From Streptomyces camelliae (GTDB taxonomy: Bacteria > Actinomycetota > Actinomycetes > Streptomycetales > Streptomycetaceae), in NCBI RefSeq assembly GCF_027625935.1, contig NZ_CP115300.1, forward strand, positions 5,952,001 through 6,016,000: a DNA stretch of 64,000 bases. Reading direction: 5' to 3'. The notes beneath the pieces are model-generated. The model saw nothing but the letters and a program-made list of their open reading frames with translations, had not been told where the DNA came from and ran no database searches. Below are positions 32,774-40,291 of the stretch, in pieces. The translations under genes were made by a program, and so were the position numbers. Each line of letters opens with the position of its first letter. Position 1 is the first letter of the stretch.

Positions 32774-33858
32774 GCGCGGCAGCAGAACTCCAGATCTCCG
32801 ATGTGTCGGTGCTGTCCGCGGCCGGTGTCGGCCTGGACGCCCTGCGCGCCCGGCTCCGTGAGCCGGGCGCGGCCCCCGGCGGCGCGCCCGCCGAGGACAT
32901 CACCCAGTACGAGGGCCTGCCCGGCCAGGTCGCGGCCGTACCGGACTTCACGATCACCGACTATGTGCCGCGCAAGGGCACGAAGAACCTCGACCGCACC
33001 ACGAAGCTCGGCCTCGCCGCCGCCACCCTGCTCAAGCGGTCGCTGGACGAGCGGGCCGAGATCGGCGAGGCGTCCTGGGCGTCCACCGGGATCGCCATGG
33101 GCACGGTCGTCGGCAGCCTGCGCAGCAGCGTCGACCTGGACATCGACATCATCGAGGGCAAGGGCACCGACCTCGTCAACCCGGCGGTCTTCCCCAACAC
33201 CACGATGAACTGCTGCGCCAGCCAGATAGCGATCTGGCACAGCTTCCGCGGCCCCAACTCCACCCTCGCCAACGGCACCGTCAGCGCCCTGTCCGCGCTG
33301 GCTTACGCGGCCCGGCTGATCCGCTGCGGTCACGCCGAGCGGATGCTCGTCGGCGGCGTCGAGGAGCTGTCGCCCCACACCGCGTGGGGGATCCGGCTGA
33401 AGAAGGAGGTCCAGGAGTCCGTCTTCATCGGCGAAGGCGCGGCCCTGGTCGCCCTCGAACCCGCCGGAGCGGACGCCTCGCCGGCCGTGGCCACGGTGAC
33501 CGCCTGCGAGGTGATGTTCGCCCCCGAGCGCACCCAGGCCGGCCGCACCGCCGCCCTGCGCCGCGCGGTCGACCGGGCGCGGGCGGCGGCCGAAGCCGCC
33601 GGCACCGGCATCGACCTGGTCCTGCCCGGCAACGTCGGAACGGCTCTGCAGACCGCCGAGGAGTCGGCCCTCGACCACGTCGACGCCGAACGCGTGGACG
33701 TGCGGGCCGCGGTCGGCGAGTGCGGCGGCGCCCTGGGCGCCATGCAGCTCGCCGCCGCGGTCGCCCTCGGCCGGCCCGGCACCGGCGTGCTGATCACAGG
33801 GGTCGACGAGTCCGGGGCGGTGGCCGCGGCCGTGCTCACCATCGAGGAGCACGCATGA
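32770..33858 (+). CDS. Ketosynthase-like partner without active site (KS-beta / chain-length-factor-like)
   Basis: The protein has 362 residues, shorter than a normal KS. The region equivalent to the active-site elbow reads GPNSTLANGTVSALSAL, with glycine (near 169) in place of cysteine. No HGTGTP or GHTxGA histidine motif is found; the matching C-terminal part reads LVLPGNVGTALQTAEE. Classical chain length factors carry glutamine there instead. It probably pairs with the ketosynthase at 31517 to form a heterodimer that sets chain length. Divergence is high, so the fold assignment rests on the middle of the protein. Confidence 0.82.
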   Translation: MSAAAELQISDVSVLSAAGVGLDALRARLREPGAAPGGAPAEDITQYEGLPGQVAAVPDFTITDYVPRKGTKNLDRTTKLGLAAATLLKRSLDERAEIGEASWASTGIAMGTVVGSLRSSVDLDIDIIEGKGTDLVNPAVFPNTTMNCCASQIAIWHSFRGPNSTLANGTVSALSALAYAARLIRCGHAERMLVGGVEELSPHTAWGIRLKKEVQESVFIGEGAALVALEPAGADASPAVATVTACEVMFAPERTQAGRTAALRRAVDRARAAAEAAGTGIDLVLPGNVGTALQTAEESALDHVDAERVDVRAAVGECGGALGAMQLAAAVALGRPGTGVLITGVDESGAVAAAVLTIEEHA

Positions 33859-34814
33859 GCCCCACCCCCGTGGCGACGGCGCCCGGCACCCGCGTCCGCC
33901 GGGAGCTGGTCCACCGCGCCAACGAACAGGAGATCCTGGTCTCCCCGCCCTGGCGGGCCGAGGACGGCGGCTACGGCGGTACGACGGTCACCACGGACCT
34001 CAGCCCCTACTACCGCGACCACCCGGGAACCCACTGGCTGGACGCCCTGCTGCTGATCGAGGCCTGCCGCCAGGCGGCGCTCAGCGCGGCACACGAGTTC
34101 GAGGACCTCTCGTCCGACATCGCGTTCTTCTTCAACTCGATCGACATGGAGATCACCGAGCCCGCACAACTGGCAGGCCTCGAAGGAGAGTTGACGATCC
34201 TGTCGGAGTTCGAGGAACTCCGGTTGCGCGGCGACGGCTCGCCGAAGCAGATCACGTACCACCAGCGCGGCACGGACGGCTCCGGCCGGACCGTGGTCCG
34301 TACGTCCATGGCGGTGCAGGGCCTGCCCAAGGGCCGCTACCCGGAGCTGCGGGCCTACCAGCGGGGCGGCTCGCCCGCCCCGACCACGGCGGCCCTGCGC
34401 TCCGCCGCCGGCCCCCGGACCGCCCTCAGCACACCGGCCAGCGTGGCCCGTACCGAGGCCGCCGACGTGGCGATCGCCGGCGTACGGCGTGAGGCGGGCA
34501 CCCTGGTCGCGGACCTGGCCCCGGACTTCGGCAACGGCAGCCTCTTCGACCACGACTACGACCACTATCCGGCGATGGTGCTCATCGAGGCCGGCCGGCA
34601 GCTGGCGCTGTCCGGCACGCCGGACCCCGCCGGGCACCTGGTCACCGCGGTGCGCGCCGGCTTCGACAACTTCGCCGAACTCGACGCGCCGATCCGGCTC
34701 GTGGCCCGGCCCGGCGAGCAGCGGGTCGACGTGAACTGCGTGCAGGGCGACCTGGTCGTCACCCGGATGTCGTTCGCACTGGCCCCCGTCCCCGGCGGAA
34801 AGAGGCAGGCGTGA
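33855..34814 (+). CDS. AfsA-family protein with two hotdog domains
   Basis: The protein has 319 residues. The two repeats of the A-factor biosynthesis family are visible: LVHRANEQEILVSPPW with LLLIEACRQAAL in the first half, and SLFDHDYDHYPAMVLIEAGRQLALS in the second. In Streptomyces griseus, AfsA condenses a beta-ketoacyl-ACP with dihydroxyacetone phosphate, the first step of gamma-butyrolactone signals. In this cluster it would draw its acyl chain from the adjoining synthase. It is coupled by four-base overlaps to KS-beta before and HAD hydrolase after. Some family members may have other roles, such as dehydration. Confidence 0.87.
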   Translation: MSPTPVATAPGTRVRRELVHRANEQEILVSPPWRAEDGGYGGTTVTTDLSPYYRDHPGTHWLDALLLIEACRQAALSAAHEFEDLSSDIAFFFNSIDMEITEPAQLAGLEGELTILSEFEELRLRGDGSPKQITYHQRGTDGSGRTVVRTSMAVQGLPKGRYPELRAYQRGGSPAPTTAALRSAAGPRTALSTPASVARTEAADVAIAGVRREAGTLVADLAPDFGNGSLFDHDYDHYPAMVLIEAGRQLALSGTPDPAGHLVTAVRAGFDNFAELDAPIRLVARPGEQRVDVNCVQGDLVVTRMSFALAPVPGGKRQA

Positions 34815-35551
34815 TGAGGACGGCGAGGGGGACCGCGACGAAGACGGCGACGAGGACCGCGACGGGGACGGCGATCTGGACCGACTTCCGCGGGGTGATG
34901 ACCCCGCCGCTGCGGGAGGGACTGCGCGCCTACTGCGAGGGCAAGCCGTTCACTCCCGAACAGCTCGGGCAGTGCCTGCGCGTCATCGCCGACCGCCACG
35001 GCTGCCCGGACGGGATGGCCGTACTGGACTCCGGGATCCTCTCGGAGCGCCAGTGGGCGGCGGAGATCGAGCAGGAGCTGTCCGCCCGGTTCGGCGTGCG
35101 CGCCGACCTGTCCGGGCTCGGCCCCGAGTGGTGGAGCGACCGCCGGATCGACCCCGAGTGGCTCGCCGCCCTGCGCTCATGGCGGCAGGCGGGCGCCTTC
35201 GTGGGCGTGATCTCCAACCTCCCCGTCGACTGGAAGGACCACTTCACGGACTTCCTGGACTGGGACGAGCTGTTCGACGAGGTCCTGCTCTCCTGCGACC
35301 TCCAGGCCCGCAAACCCGACGCCGGGATGTTCCGCCACGCCGAGTCACGCTCCGGCCTGCCCCCCGAGTCCAACGTCCTCGTCGACGACCTGGACGACAA
35401 CGTCGCCGGTGCGCGGCGCGCGGGCTGGGTCGGCGTGCTCGGCGGCGGAGGGTCCACGCGTGCCGCCATCGAGCGGATCGACGCGATTGTGCGCTCCGGC
35501 GCACCCCACCACCTCGTGCGCGCAGGCGCACCACACCAAGGAGCAGCATGA
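34811..35551 (+). CDS. HAD-superfamily hydrolase (phosphatase-like)
   Basis: The protein has 246 residues from a GTG in GTGATG. After a 20-residue T-A-rich leader (a run of ACG/GCG codons) comes motif I, WTDFRGVMTP, where the second aspartate position is arginine. Motif II (GVISNLP), the lysine in QARKPDAGMF and motif IV (LVDDLDDNVAGA) are normal. The nucleophile aspartate is present. HAD enzymes of this kind dephosphorylate small metabolites. Tight coupling to the AfsA-family gene suggests it removes the phosphate from the DHAP-derived intermediate, a step not assigned in the classical A-factor scheme. That is inference. Confidence 0.85.
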   Translation: MMRTARGTATKTATRTATGTAIWTDFRGVMTPPLREGLRAYCEGKPFTPEQLGQCLRVIADRHGCPDGMAVLDSGILSERQWAAEIEQELSARFGVRADLSGLGPEWWSDRRIDPEWLAALRSWRQAGAFVGVISNLPVDWKDHFTDFLDWDELFDEVLLSCDLQARKPDAGMFRHAESRSGLPPESNVLVDDLDDNVAGARRAGWVGVLGGGGSTRAAIERIDAIVRSGAPHHLVRAGAPHQGAA

Positions 35552-36261
35552 TGACCAGTCGATCGGTGTTCGTCACGGGAGCCAGCCGGGGTATCGGCGC
35601 GGCGATCGCGAGCGACCTGAACAAGCAGGGCTACCGCGTGGTCGGCACCGCCCGCACCACCCGGCCCGAACTCGAAGGCGTCTCCTTCGTCCAGTGCGAC
35701 GTGCGCGACCCGGAGTCGGTGCGCACGGCGGTGGAGCAGGCCCGTGAGATCGTCGGCGAGATCGACATCGTCGTCAACTGCGCCGGCATCATGAACGACG
35801 GCCTGCTGCTCACCCAGACCCAGGAGGGCGTCCAGGAGGTCCTCGACACCAACCTCACCGGCTCCATCAACGTGGCCCGCGAGACCGTGTCGGACATGCT
35901 GGCCAACAAGTGGGGCCGCTTCGTCTTCGTGTCCTCCATCGTCGCGCTGTGGGGATCGCCCGGCCAGGTCAACTACTCGGCCTCCAAGAGCGGCCTGATC
36001 GGTGTCGCCCGCTCCCTCGCCTGGGAGCTCGGCCGGGCCGGGATCACCTCCAACGTCGTACTGCCGGGCCTGATCGAGACCGACATGATCGCCGACCTGT
36101 CGGACCGGCGACGCAAGGAGATCGTCTCCCAGACGGCGCTGCGCCGCACCGGCCGGCCCGAGGAGGTGGCCGCACTGGTCTCCTTCCTCGTCTCCGAGGA
36201 CGCCGGCTTCATCACCGGCGCCTCGATCCCGATCGGCGGCGGCGTCGGCATGGGCGTCTGA
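35548..36261 (+). CDS. Short-chain dehydrogenase, beta-ketoacyl-ACP reductase type
   Basis: The protein has 237 residues with AAGGAG upstream. It has the Rossmann motif VTGASRGIGAAIA, the NAG motif (VNCAGIMNDG), serine in FVFVSSIVAL, and the catalytic Y-x-x-x-K in VNYSASKSGLIG. The C-terminus ends ITGASIPIGGG, as in FabG. It should reduce the beta-keto group after each condensation with NADPH; reduction of a butenolide is another option. It overlaps the HAD stop by four bases and the dehydratase start by one. Confidence 0.93.
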   Translation: MMTSRSVFVTGASRGIGAAIASDLNKQGYRVVGTARTTRPELEGVSFVQCDVRDPESVRTAVEQAREIVGEIDIVVNCAGIMNDGLLLTQTQEGVQEVLDTNLTGSINVARETVSDMLANKWGRFVFVSSIVALWGSPGQVNYSASKSGLIGVARSLAWELGRAGITSNVVLPGLIETDMIADLSDRRRKEIVSQTALRRTGRPEEVAALVSFLVSEDAGFITGASIPIGGGVGMGV

Positions 36262-36665
36262 TGGGCGCGGCGACGATTCCCGTACGGCCCGACGCGCGCC
36301 GGATGCCGCTGGTGGCCGTGGACAGCGTCGAAGCGGTCGACGGAGGCTTCATCGGCCGCAAGACGATCACCACCGACGACCCCTATCTCGCCGGGCACTT
36401 CCCGTCTCTGACGGTGTATCCGGGTGTGTTCCTCATCGAGAGCCTCCAGCAGATGCTCGAACTGCACCTCGACGGCGCCCTGGGCGGTATCGAGCTGGTG
36501 GAGCTCGCTTCGGCCCGGTTCAGCCGCCCGGCGCTGGCCGGCGACGAGGTGACGTTCGAGGTCGCGGTCAGCGGCGACCGTACGAGCCTGGTCACCAAGG
36601 CCACGTGCAGCAGCGGCGGCCGGCGCATCGCCCGCATCACCGCGACGTGGAGGAGCCGGACATGA
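36261..36665 (+). CDS. FabZ-like hotdog dehydratase, canonical histidine present
   Basis: The protein has 134 residues. The FabZ active-site segment reads AGHFPSLTVYPGVFLIESLQQML, with the catalytic histidine (H-F-P) and the glutamate in F-L-I-E-S. It would remove water from 3-hydroxyacyl-ACP to give a trans-2-enoyl chain. A second hotdog protein lacking the histidine follows with a four-base overlap, so the active enzyme may be a heterodimer. No enoyl reductase is found in the cluster, which favours retention of double bonds. Confidence 0.87.
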   Translation: MGAATIPVRPDARRMPLVAVDSVEAVDGGFIGRKTITTDDPYLAGHFPSLTVYPGVFLIESLQQMLELHLDGALGGIELVELASARFSRPALAGDEVTFEVAVSGDRTSLVTKATCSSGGRRIARITATWRSRT

Positions 36666-37162
36666 CCACCCCGACGCAGACCCAGGCCCAGGCCCTTTCC
36701 GACGGGCTGCCCGACCCCGGCGACCTGCTGCCCTACGGCTACCCGGCGCTCCAGGTCGACCGGATCGTCCGGCACACGCCGGGCGCCCTTGAGGCCACCA
36801 AGGCCGTGACCTACCACGAGCTGGACGCCCACCTGGGCGGCTCCCGGCCGGGCCGGTTCCCCGCCAGCCTCACCCTGGAGTCGTTCCTCCAGGCCTGCGG
36901 GCTGCTCCTGATGCGGGAGACCGACCCGGACGACCGTCAGCTGCTGATCTTCGGATCGGCGCGCGGCGTGCGGGTGCCCGACGCGGCGCGCGCCGGTGAA
37001 CTGCTCGTACACACCGTGGAGTTGGTCGACCGGGACGAGGAGACGGCCACGTTCGCCGGGGTCTCCCGGGCCGGGGACGGCCGTACCGTCCTCGAAGTCG
37101 AACGCGCCATCACCCTGCTGCGCCCCGCCGACTCGTTCGAGGGCTACGTCAGCGGCAGCTGA
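36662..37162 (+). CDS. FabZ-like hotdog protein without the catalytic histidine
   Basis: The protein has 166 residues. A FabA/FabZ-type start (LLPYGYPALQVDRIVRHTPG) leads to GGSRPGRFPASLTLESFLQACG. The position of the H-F-P histidine is arginine, while the glutamate that follows (L-E-S) is kept. It therefore has half of the usual dyad. Together with the histidine-bearing neighbour it may form a two-subunit dehydratase; such heterodimers are known in reducing type II polyketide systems. A role as isomerase cannot be excluded. Confidence 0.82.
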   Translation: MTTPTQTQAQALSDGLPDPGDLLPYGYPALQVDRIVRHTPGALEATKAVTYHELDAHLGGSRPGRFPASLTLESFLQACGLLLMRETDPDDRQLLIFGSARGVRVPDAARAGELLVHTVELVDRDEETATFAGVSRAGDGRTVLEVERAITLLRPADSFEGYVSGS

Positions 37163-37163
37163 G

Positions 37164-37241
37164 ATGTCCCACGATTCTCAAGATTCCCAACATTCTCAAG
37201 ATTCCCGAAGATTTCCGAAGATTTCCGAAACGGAGGATCCG
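37164..37241 (+). repeat. AT-rich repeat spacer between dehydratase and acyltransferase genes
   Basis: A motif of about 15 bases, ATTCTCAAGATTCCC, occurs twice and GAAGATTTCC twice, making a patch of unusually low GC inside the operon. It reads in frame from an ATG at 37164 into the acyltransferase as S-H-D-S-Q-D-S-Q-H-S-Q-D-S, so it could be an N-terminal tail. The ribosome-binding site at 37232 suggests it is untranslated leader or spacer. Confidence 0.7.
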
Positions 37242-38240
37242 GTGGTGTACCACTATGTCGTGACCGCCCCGGGACAGGGAGTCCAGCGGCCCGGGATGCT
37301 CGATCCCTGGCTGGACGCCGTCCCCGGGGCACCCGCCCTCGTCGCCGACTGGTCGCGGGCCGCGGGCTTCGACCTGGTCGAGGCCGGCCGTGACGAGGCC
37401 CTGCTGGCCGACACGGCCTACGCCCAGCCCCTGATCGTCGCCGCGTCCCTGCTGGCCCACCAACTGCTGCGCGACAGGCTGCCGTCGGCCGCCGATGAGG
37501 TGCTGTTCGCGGGCCACTCGGTCGGCGAGCTGGCCGCGGCGGCGGGCGCGGGCTACCTCAGCCCCCGGGACGCGGTCGCCCTCGCCCGGGTGCGCGGCGC
37601 GGCGATGTCGGCGGCGTGCGCGGTGGCGCCGACCGGCATGGCCGCGGTGATGCCGGCCAGGCGGAACCCCGCCTCGGACGAGGAGATCGTCGCCGCCGTC
37701 GGTACGGCAGGCCTTACGGTGGCCAACTTCAACGGCAGCCACCAGTTCGTGGCGGCGGGACCGGCCGACCGGGTCGAGGCCCTCGCCGACGCGCCGCCGC
37801 CGGGCATCCGGGTCTCGCCGCTCGCCGTCGCCGGCGCCTTCCACACCGAGGCCATGGCACCCGCGGTGGCACAGTTCGCCCGCGCCATCCAGGACGTACG
37901 GCTCGCGGAGCCCGCCTCGGCGCTGCTGGGCAACGGAGAGGGCGAGCCGGTCGCCGGCCCGGAGGACCTGCGGCGCCGGCTGATCACCCAGATCACCTCG
38001 CCGGTCCGCTGGGACCTGTGCGCGCAGGCGATAGCCCGCCGGGCCCCCGGCGCCCTGCACATCGAGCTGGCACCGGCGGGACCGCTCACCCGCCTGCTCC
38101 AGCGGGCCCGCCCCGAGGCGCGCGCCGTCGCGCTGGGCGTCCCGGAAGACCTCGACCGCGTACTGGCCGAGGCCGCCGGGAGCGGCCTGCCCGCGGTGGC
38201 GGGCATGCCGGAGGAGCGCGAGCTGGTGGGCGCGCGATGA
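37242..38240 (+). CDS. Malonyl-CoA:ACP acyltransferase
   Basis: The catalytic domain starts HYVVTAPGQGVQRPGM. The active serine is in FAGHSVGELAAA and the histidine in VAGAFHTEAM, the FabD dyad. ITSPVRWDLCAQAI near residue 265 supports the assignment. It loads malonyl units from CoA onto the cluster ACP. The start at GTG 37242 (332 residues) was chosen because CGGAGGATCCG immediately before it is identical to the 11 bases before the carboxylase ATG at 38277. An ATG at 37164 would add 26 residues from the repeat spacer. Confidence 0.9.
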   Translation: MVYHYVVTAPGQGVQRPGMLDPWLDAVPGAPALVADWSRAAGFDLVEAGRDEALLADTAYAQPLIVAASLLAHQLLRDRLPSAADEVLFAGHSVGELAAAAGAGYLSPRDAVALARVRGAAMSAACAVAPTGMAAVMPARRNPASDEEIVAAVGTAGLTVANFNGSHQFVAAGPADRVEALADAPPPGIRVSPLAVAGAFHTEAMAPAVAQFARAIQDVRLAEPASALLGNGEGEPVAGPEDLRRRLITQITSPVRWDLCAQAIARRAPGALHIELAPAGPLTRLLQRARPEARAVALGVPEDLDRVLAEAAGSGLPAVAGMPEERELVGAR

Positions 38241-38276
38241 CGACGACGGCCTGTGCGGACGACAACGGAGGATCCG

Positions 38277-39821
38277 ATGCGTAGTGGTGTCGAGGAGCTG
38301 GCGAGTCTCCGGCGCGAGATCGCCGAGGGCCCGGACCCGGCCGCCACCCAACGACAGCGTGACAAAGGCAAGTTGACGGCCCGGGAGCGGATCGAGCTGC
38401 TCCTGGACCCGGGGTCCTTCCAGGAGGTCGAGCAGCTGCGCCGGCACCGGGCGACCGGGTTCGGCCTGGAGGCCAAGAAGCCGCACACGGACGGTGTGAT
38501 CACCGGCTGGGGCACGGTGGAAGGCCGTACGGTCTTCGTCTACGCCCACGACTTCCGCATCTTCGGCGGCGCGCTCGGCGAGGCCCACGCCGAGAAGATC
38601 CACAAGATCATGGACATGGCCATCGCGGCCGGCGCGCCCCTGGTCTCCCTGAACGACGGTGCCGGCGCCCGCATCCAGGAAGGCGTCACCGCCCTCGCCG
38701 GCTACGGCGGCATCTTCCAGCGCAACACCAAGGCGTCCGGCGTGATCCCGCAGATCAGCGTGATGCTGGGCCCGTGCGCGGGCGGCGCGGCGTACAGCCC
38801 GGCCCTCACGGACTTCGTGTTCATGGTCCGCGAGACCTCGCAGATGTTCATCACCGGCCCGGACGTGGTCAAGGCCGTGACCGGCGAGGAGATCAGCCAG
38901 AACGGCCTGGGCGGCGCCGACGTGCACGCCGAGACGTCCGGCGTGTGCCACTTCGCGTACGACGACGAGGAGACCTGCCTCGCCGAGGTCCGCTACCTCC
39001 TCTCGCTGCTCCCGCAGAACAACCGCGAGAGGCCCCCGGCGACGGCGCCCGACGACCCGGCCGACCGGCGCTGCGAGGAACTCCTCGACCTGGTCCCCGC
39101 CGACGGCAACCGCCCCTACGACATGCGCGCGGTGATCGAGTCGCTCGTCGACGACGGCGACTTTCTGGAGATCCACGAGCGCTGGGCCGGCAACGTCATC
39201 GTCGCCCTGGCCCGCCTCGACGGCCAGACCGTCGGCATCGTGGCCAACCAGCCCCAGTCGCTGGCCGGCGTCCTCGACATCAACGCGTCCGAGAAGGCCG
39301 CCCGCTTCGTCCAGATGTGCGACGCCTTCAACATCCCGCTCGTGACACTCCTCGACGTCCCCGGCTTCCTGCCCGGCGTCGACCAGGAACACGGCGGCAT
39401 CATCCGGCACGGCGCCAAGCTGCTGTACGCGTACTGCAACGCCACCGTCCCCCGCATCCAGCTCATCCTGCGCAAGGCGTACGGCGGTGCCTACATCGTC
39501 ATGGACTCCCGTTCCGTGGGCGCCGACCTGTCGTACGCCTGGCCTACCAACGAGATCGCGGTGATGGGCGCCGAGGGCGCCGCGAACGTCATCTTCCGGC
39601 GCCAGATCGCCGGCGCCGACGACCCCGAGGCGATGCGGGCCCGCATGGTCAAGGAGTACAAGGCCGAGCTGATGCACCCGTACTACGCGGCCGAGCGGGG
39701 CCTGGTGGACGACGTGATCGACCCCGCCGAGACCCGCGAGGTGCTGATCCGCTCCCTGCAGATGCTGCGGACCAAGCACGCCGAGCTGCCCTCGCGCAAG
39801 CACGGCAACCCGCCCCAGTGA
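38277..39821 (+). CDS. Acyl-CoA carboxylase carboxyltransferase (beta) subunit
   Basis: The protein has 514 residues. The two crotonase-like halves are visible: the first has LTARERIELLLDPGSF, DGAGARIQEG and LGPCAGGAAYSPAL; the second has VDDGDFLEIHERWAGN, DVPGFLPGVDQEHGGIIRHG and LRKAYGGAYIVM. This is the AccB/PccB type used by actinobacteria to make malonyl- or methylmalonyl-CoA with a biotinylated alpha chain and an epsilon subunit. Both partners follow. Dedicated to the cluster, it should provide extender units; the acyl-CoA preference is not predictable by eye. Confidence 0.94.
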   Translation: MRSGVEELASLRREIAEGPDPAATQRQRDKGKLTARERIELLLDPGSFQEVEQLRRHRATGFGLEAKKPHTDGVITGWGTVEGRTVFVYAHDFRIFGGALGEAHAEKIHKIMDMAIAAGAPLVSLNDGAGARIQEGVTALAGYGGIFQRNTKASGVIPQISVMLGPCAGGAAYSPALTDFVFMVRETSQMFITGPDVVKAVTGEEISQNGLGGADVHAETSGVCHFAYDDEETCLAEVRYLLSLLPQNNRERPPATAPDDPADRRCEELLDLVPADGNRPYDMRAVIESLVDDGDFLEIHERWAGNVIVALARLDGQTVGIVANQPQSLAGVLDINASEKAARFVQMCDAFNIPLVTLLDVPGFLPGVDQEHGGIIRHGAKLLYAYCNATVPRIQLILRKAYGGAYIVMDSRSVGADLSYAWPTNEIAVMGAEGAANVIFRRQIAGADDPEAMRARMVKEYKAELMHPYYAAERGLVDDVIDPAETREVLIRSLQMLRTKHAELPSRKHGNPPQ

Positions 39822-39864
39822 CCCCACCAGTCCTGCCCGCCCCACCCGAACGGAGCTGATCCAG

Positions 39865-40074
39865 GTGACCACAGCCATCGAGCGCACCGCCCCGGCCCCC
39901 CTGGTCCGCGTGGAACGCGGCCTGCCCTCCGACGACGAACTCGCCGCCCTGACCGTGGCGTTGCTCTCCAGGGCCATGATCGCCGGCCCGGGCACCCCCG
40001 CCGCCCCGCCCGTCCCCCTGTGGGACCGCCCGGAGCGCCACGCTTCGTACCGCCCCATCGGCTGGCGGCGCTAG
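39865..40074 (+). CDS. Acyl-CoA carboxylase epsilon subunit
   Basis: This 69-residue protein starts at GTG. It has the pattern [21 protein letters not shown] at the N-terminus, a proline/alanine linker and a C-terminal W-x-R-P-like end ([18 protein letters not shown]), as in the small AccE/PccE subunits that stabilise the actinobacterial carboxylase. It lies 43 bases after the beta subunit. Confidence 0.9.
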   Translation: MTTAIERTAPAPLVRVERGLPSDDELAALTVALLSRAMIAGPGTPAAPPVPLWDRPERHASYRPIGWRR

Positions 40075-40083
40075 CGCGGGGGA

Positions 40084-40112
40084 GACGAGTACATCCCGGA
40101 CGAGTACATCCC
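40084..40112 (+). repeat. Tandem 14-bp repeat upstream of the carboxylase alpha gene
   Basis: GACGAGTACATCCC occurs at 40084-40097 and 40099-40112, just before the ribosome-binding site of the small reading frame at 40124. Confidence 0.9.
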
Positions 40113-40123
40113 AAGGGAGCGTC

Positions 40124-40291
40124 ATGGAGGGGGAGTTGGAGGAGATGGACATGGCCGGAACACACCGTGGCGACGCGACGCGCGGCGGAACGCGGAACCA
40201 GCCCACGGAGCGGCCCTCGCCGCCGCGTGCGCTGCTGGCAGGAGAGGAGGACGGTGGCGATGAGCCGCACATCCAGCGCGGGATCGACTGA
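40124..40291 (+). CDS. Possible 55-residue small protein, unknown
   Basis: An ATG preceded by AGGGAG opens a frame of 55 codons ([12 protein letters not shown]...), acidic at the start and rich in arginine, glycine and proline. It ends inside the carboxylase alpha gene, overlapping its start by 32 bases in another frame. It may be a real small protein or only a leader that couples translation of the alpha subunit. Nothing in the sequence is recognised, and the composition is not strongly protein-like. Confidence 0.3.
   Translation: MEGELEEMDMAGTHRGDATRGGTRNQPTERPSPPRALLAGEEDGGDEPHIQRGID

Noticed and set aside
38237-38284. 15-codon frame between acyltransferase and carboxylase genes
   Set aside because: Starts at an ATGA overlap but lacks features; it is more likely spacer before the ribosome-binding site at 38266.
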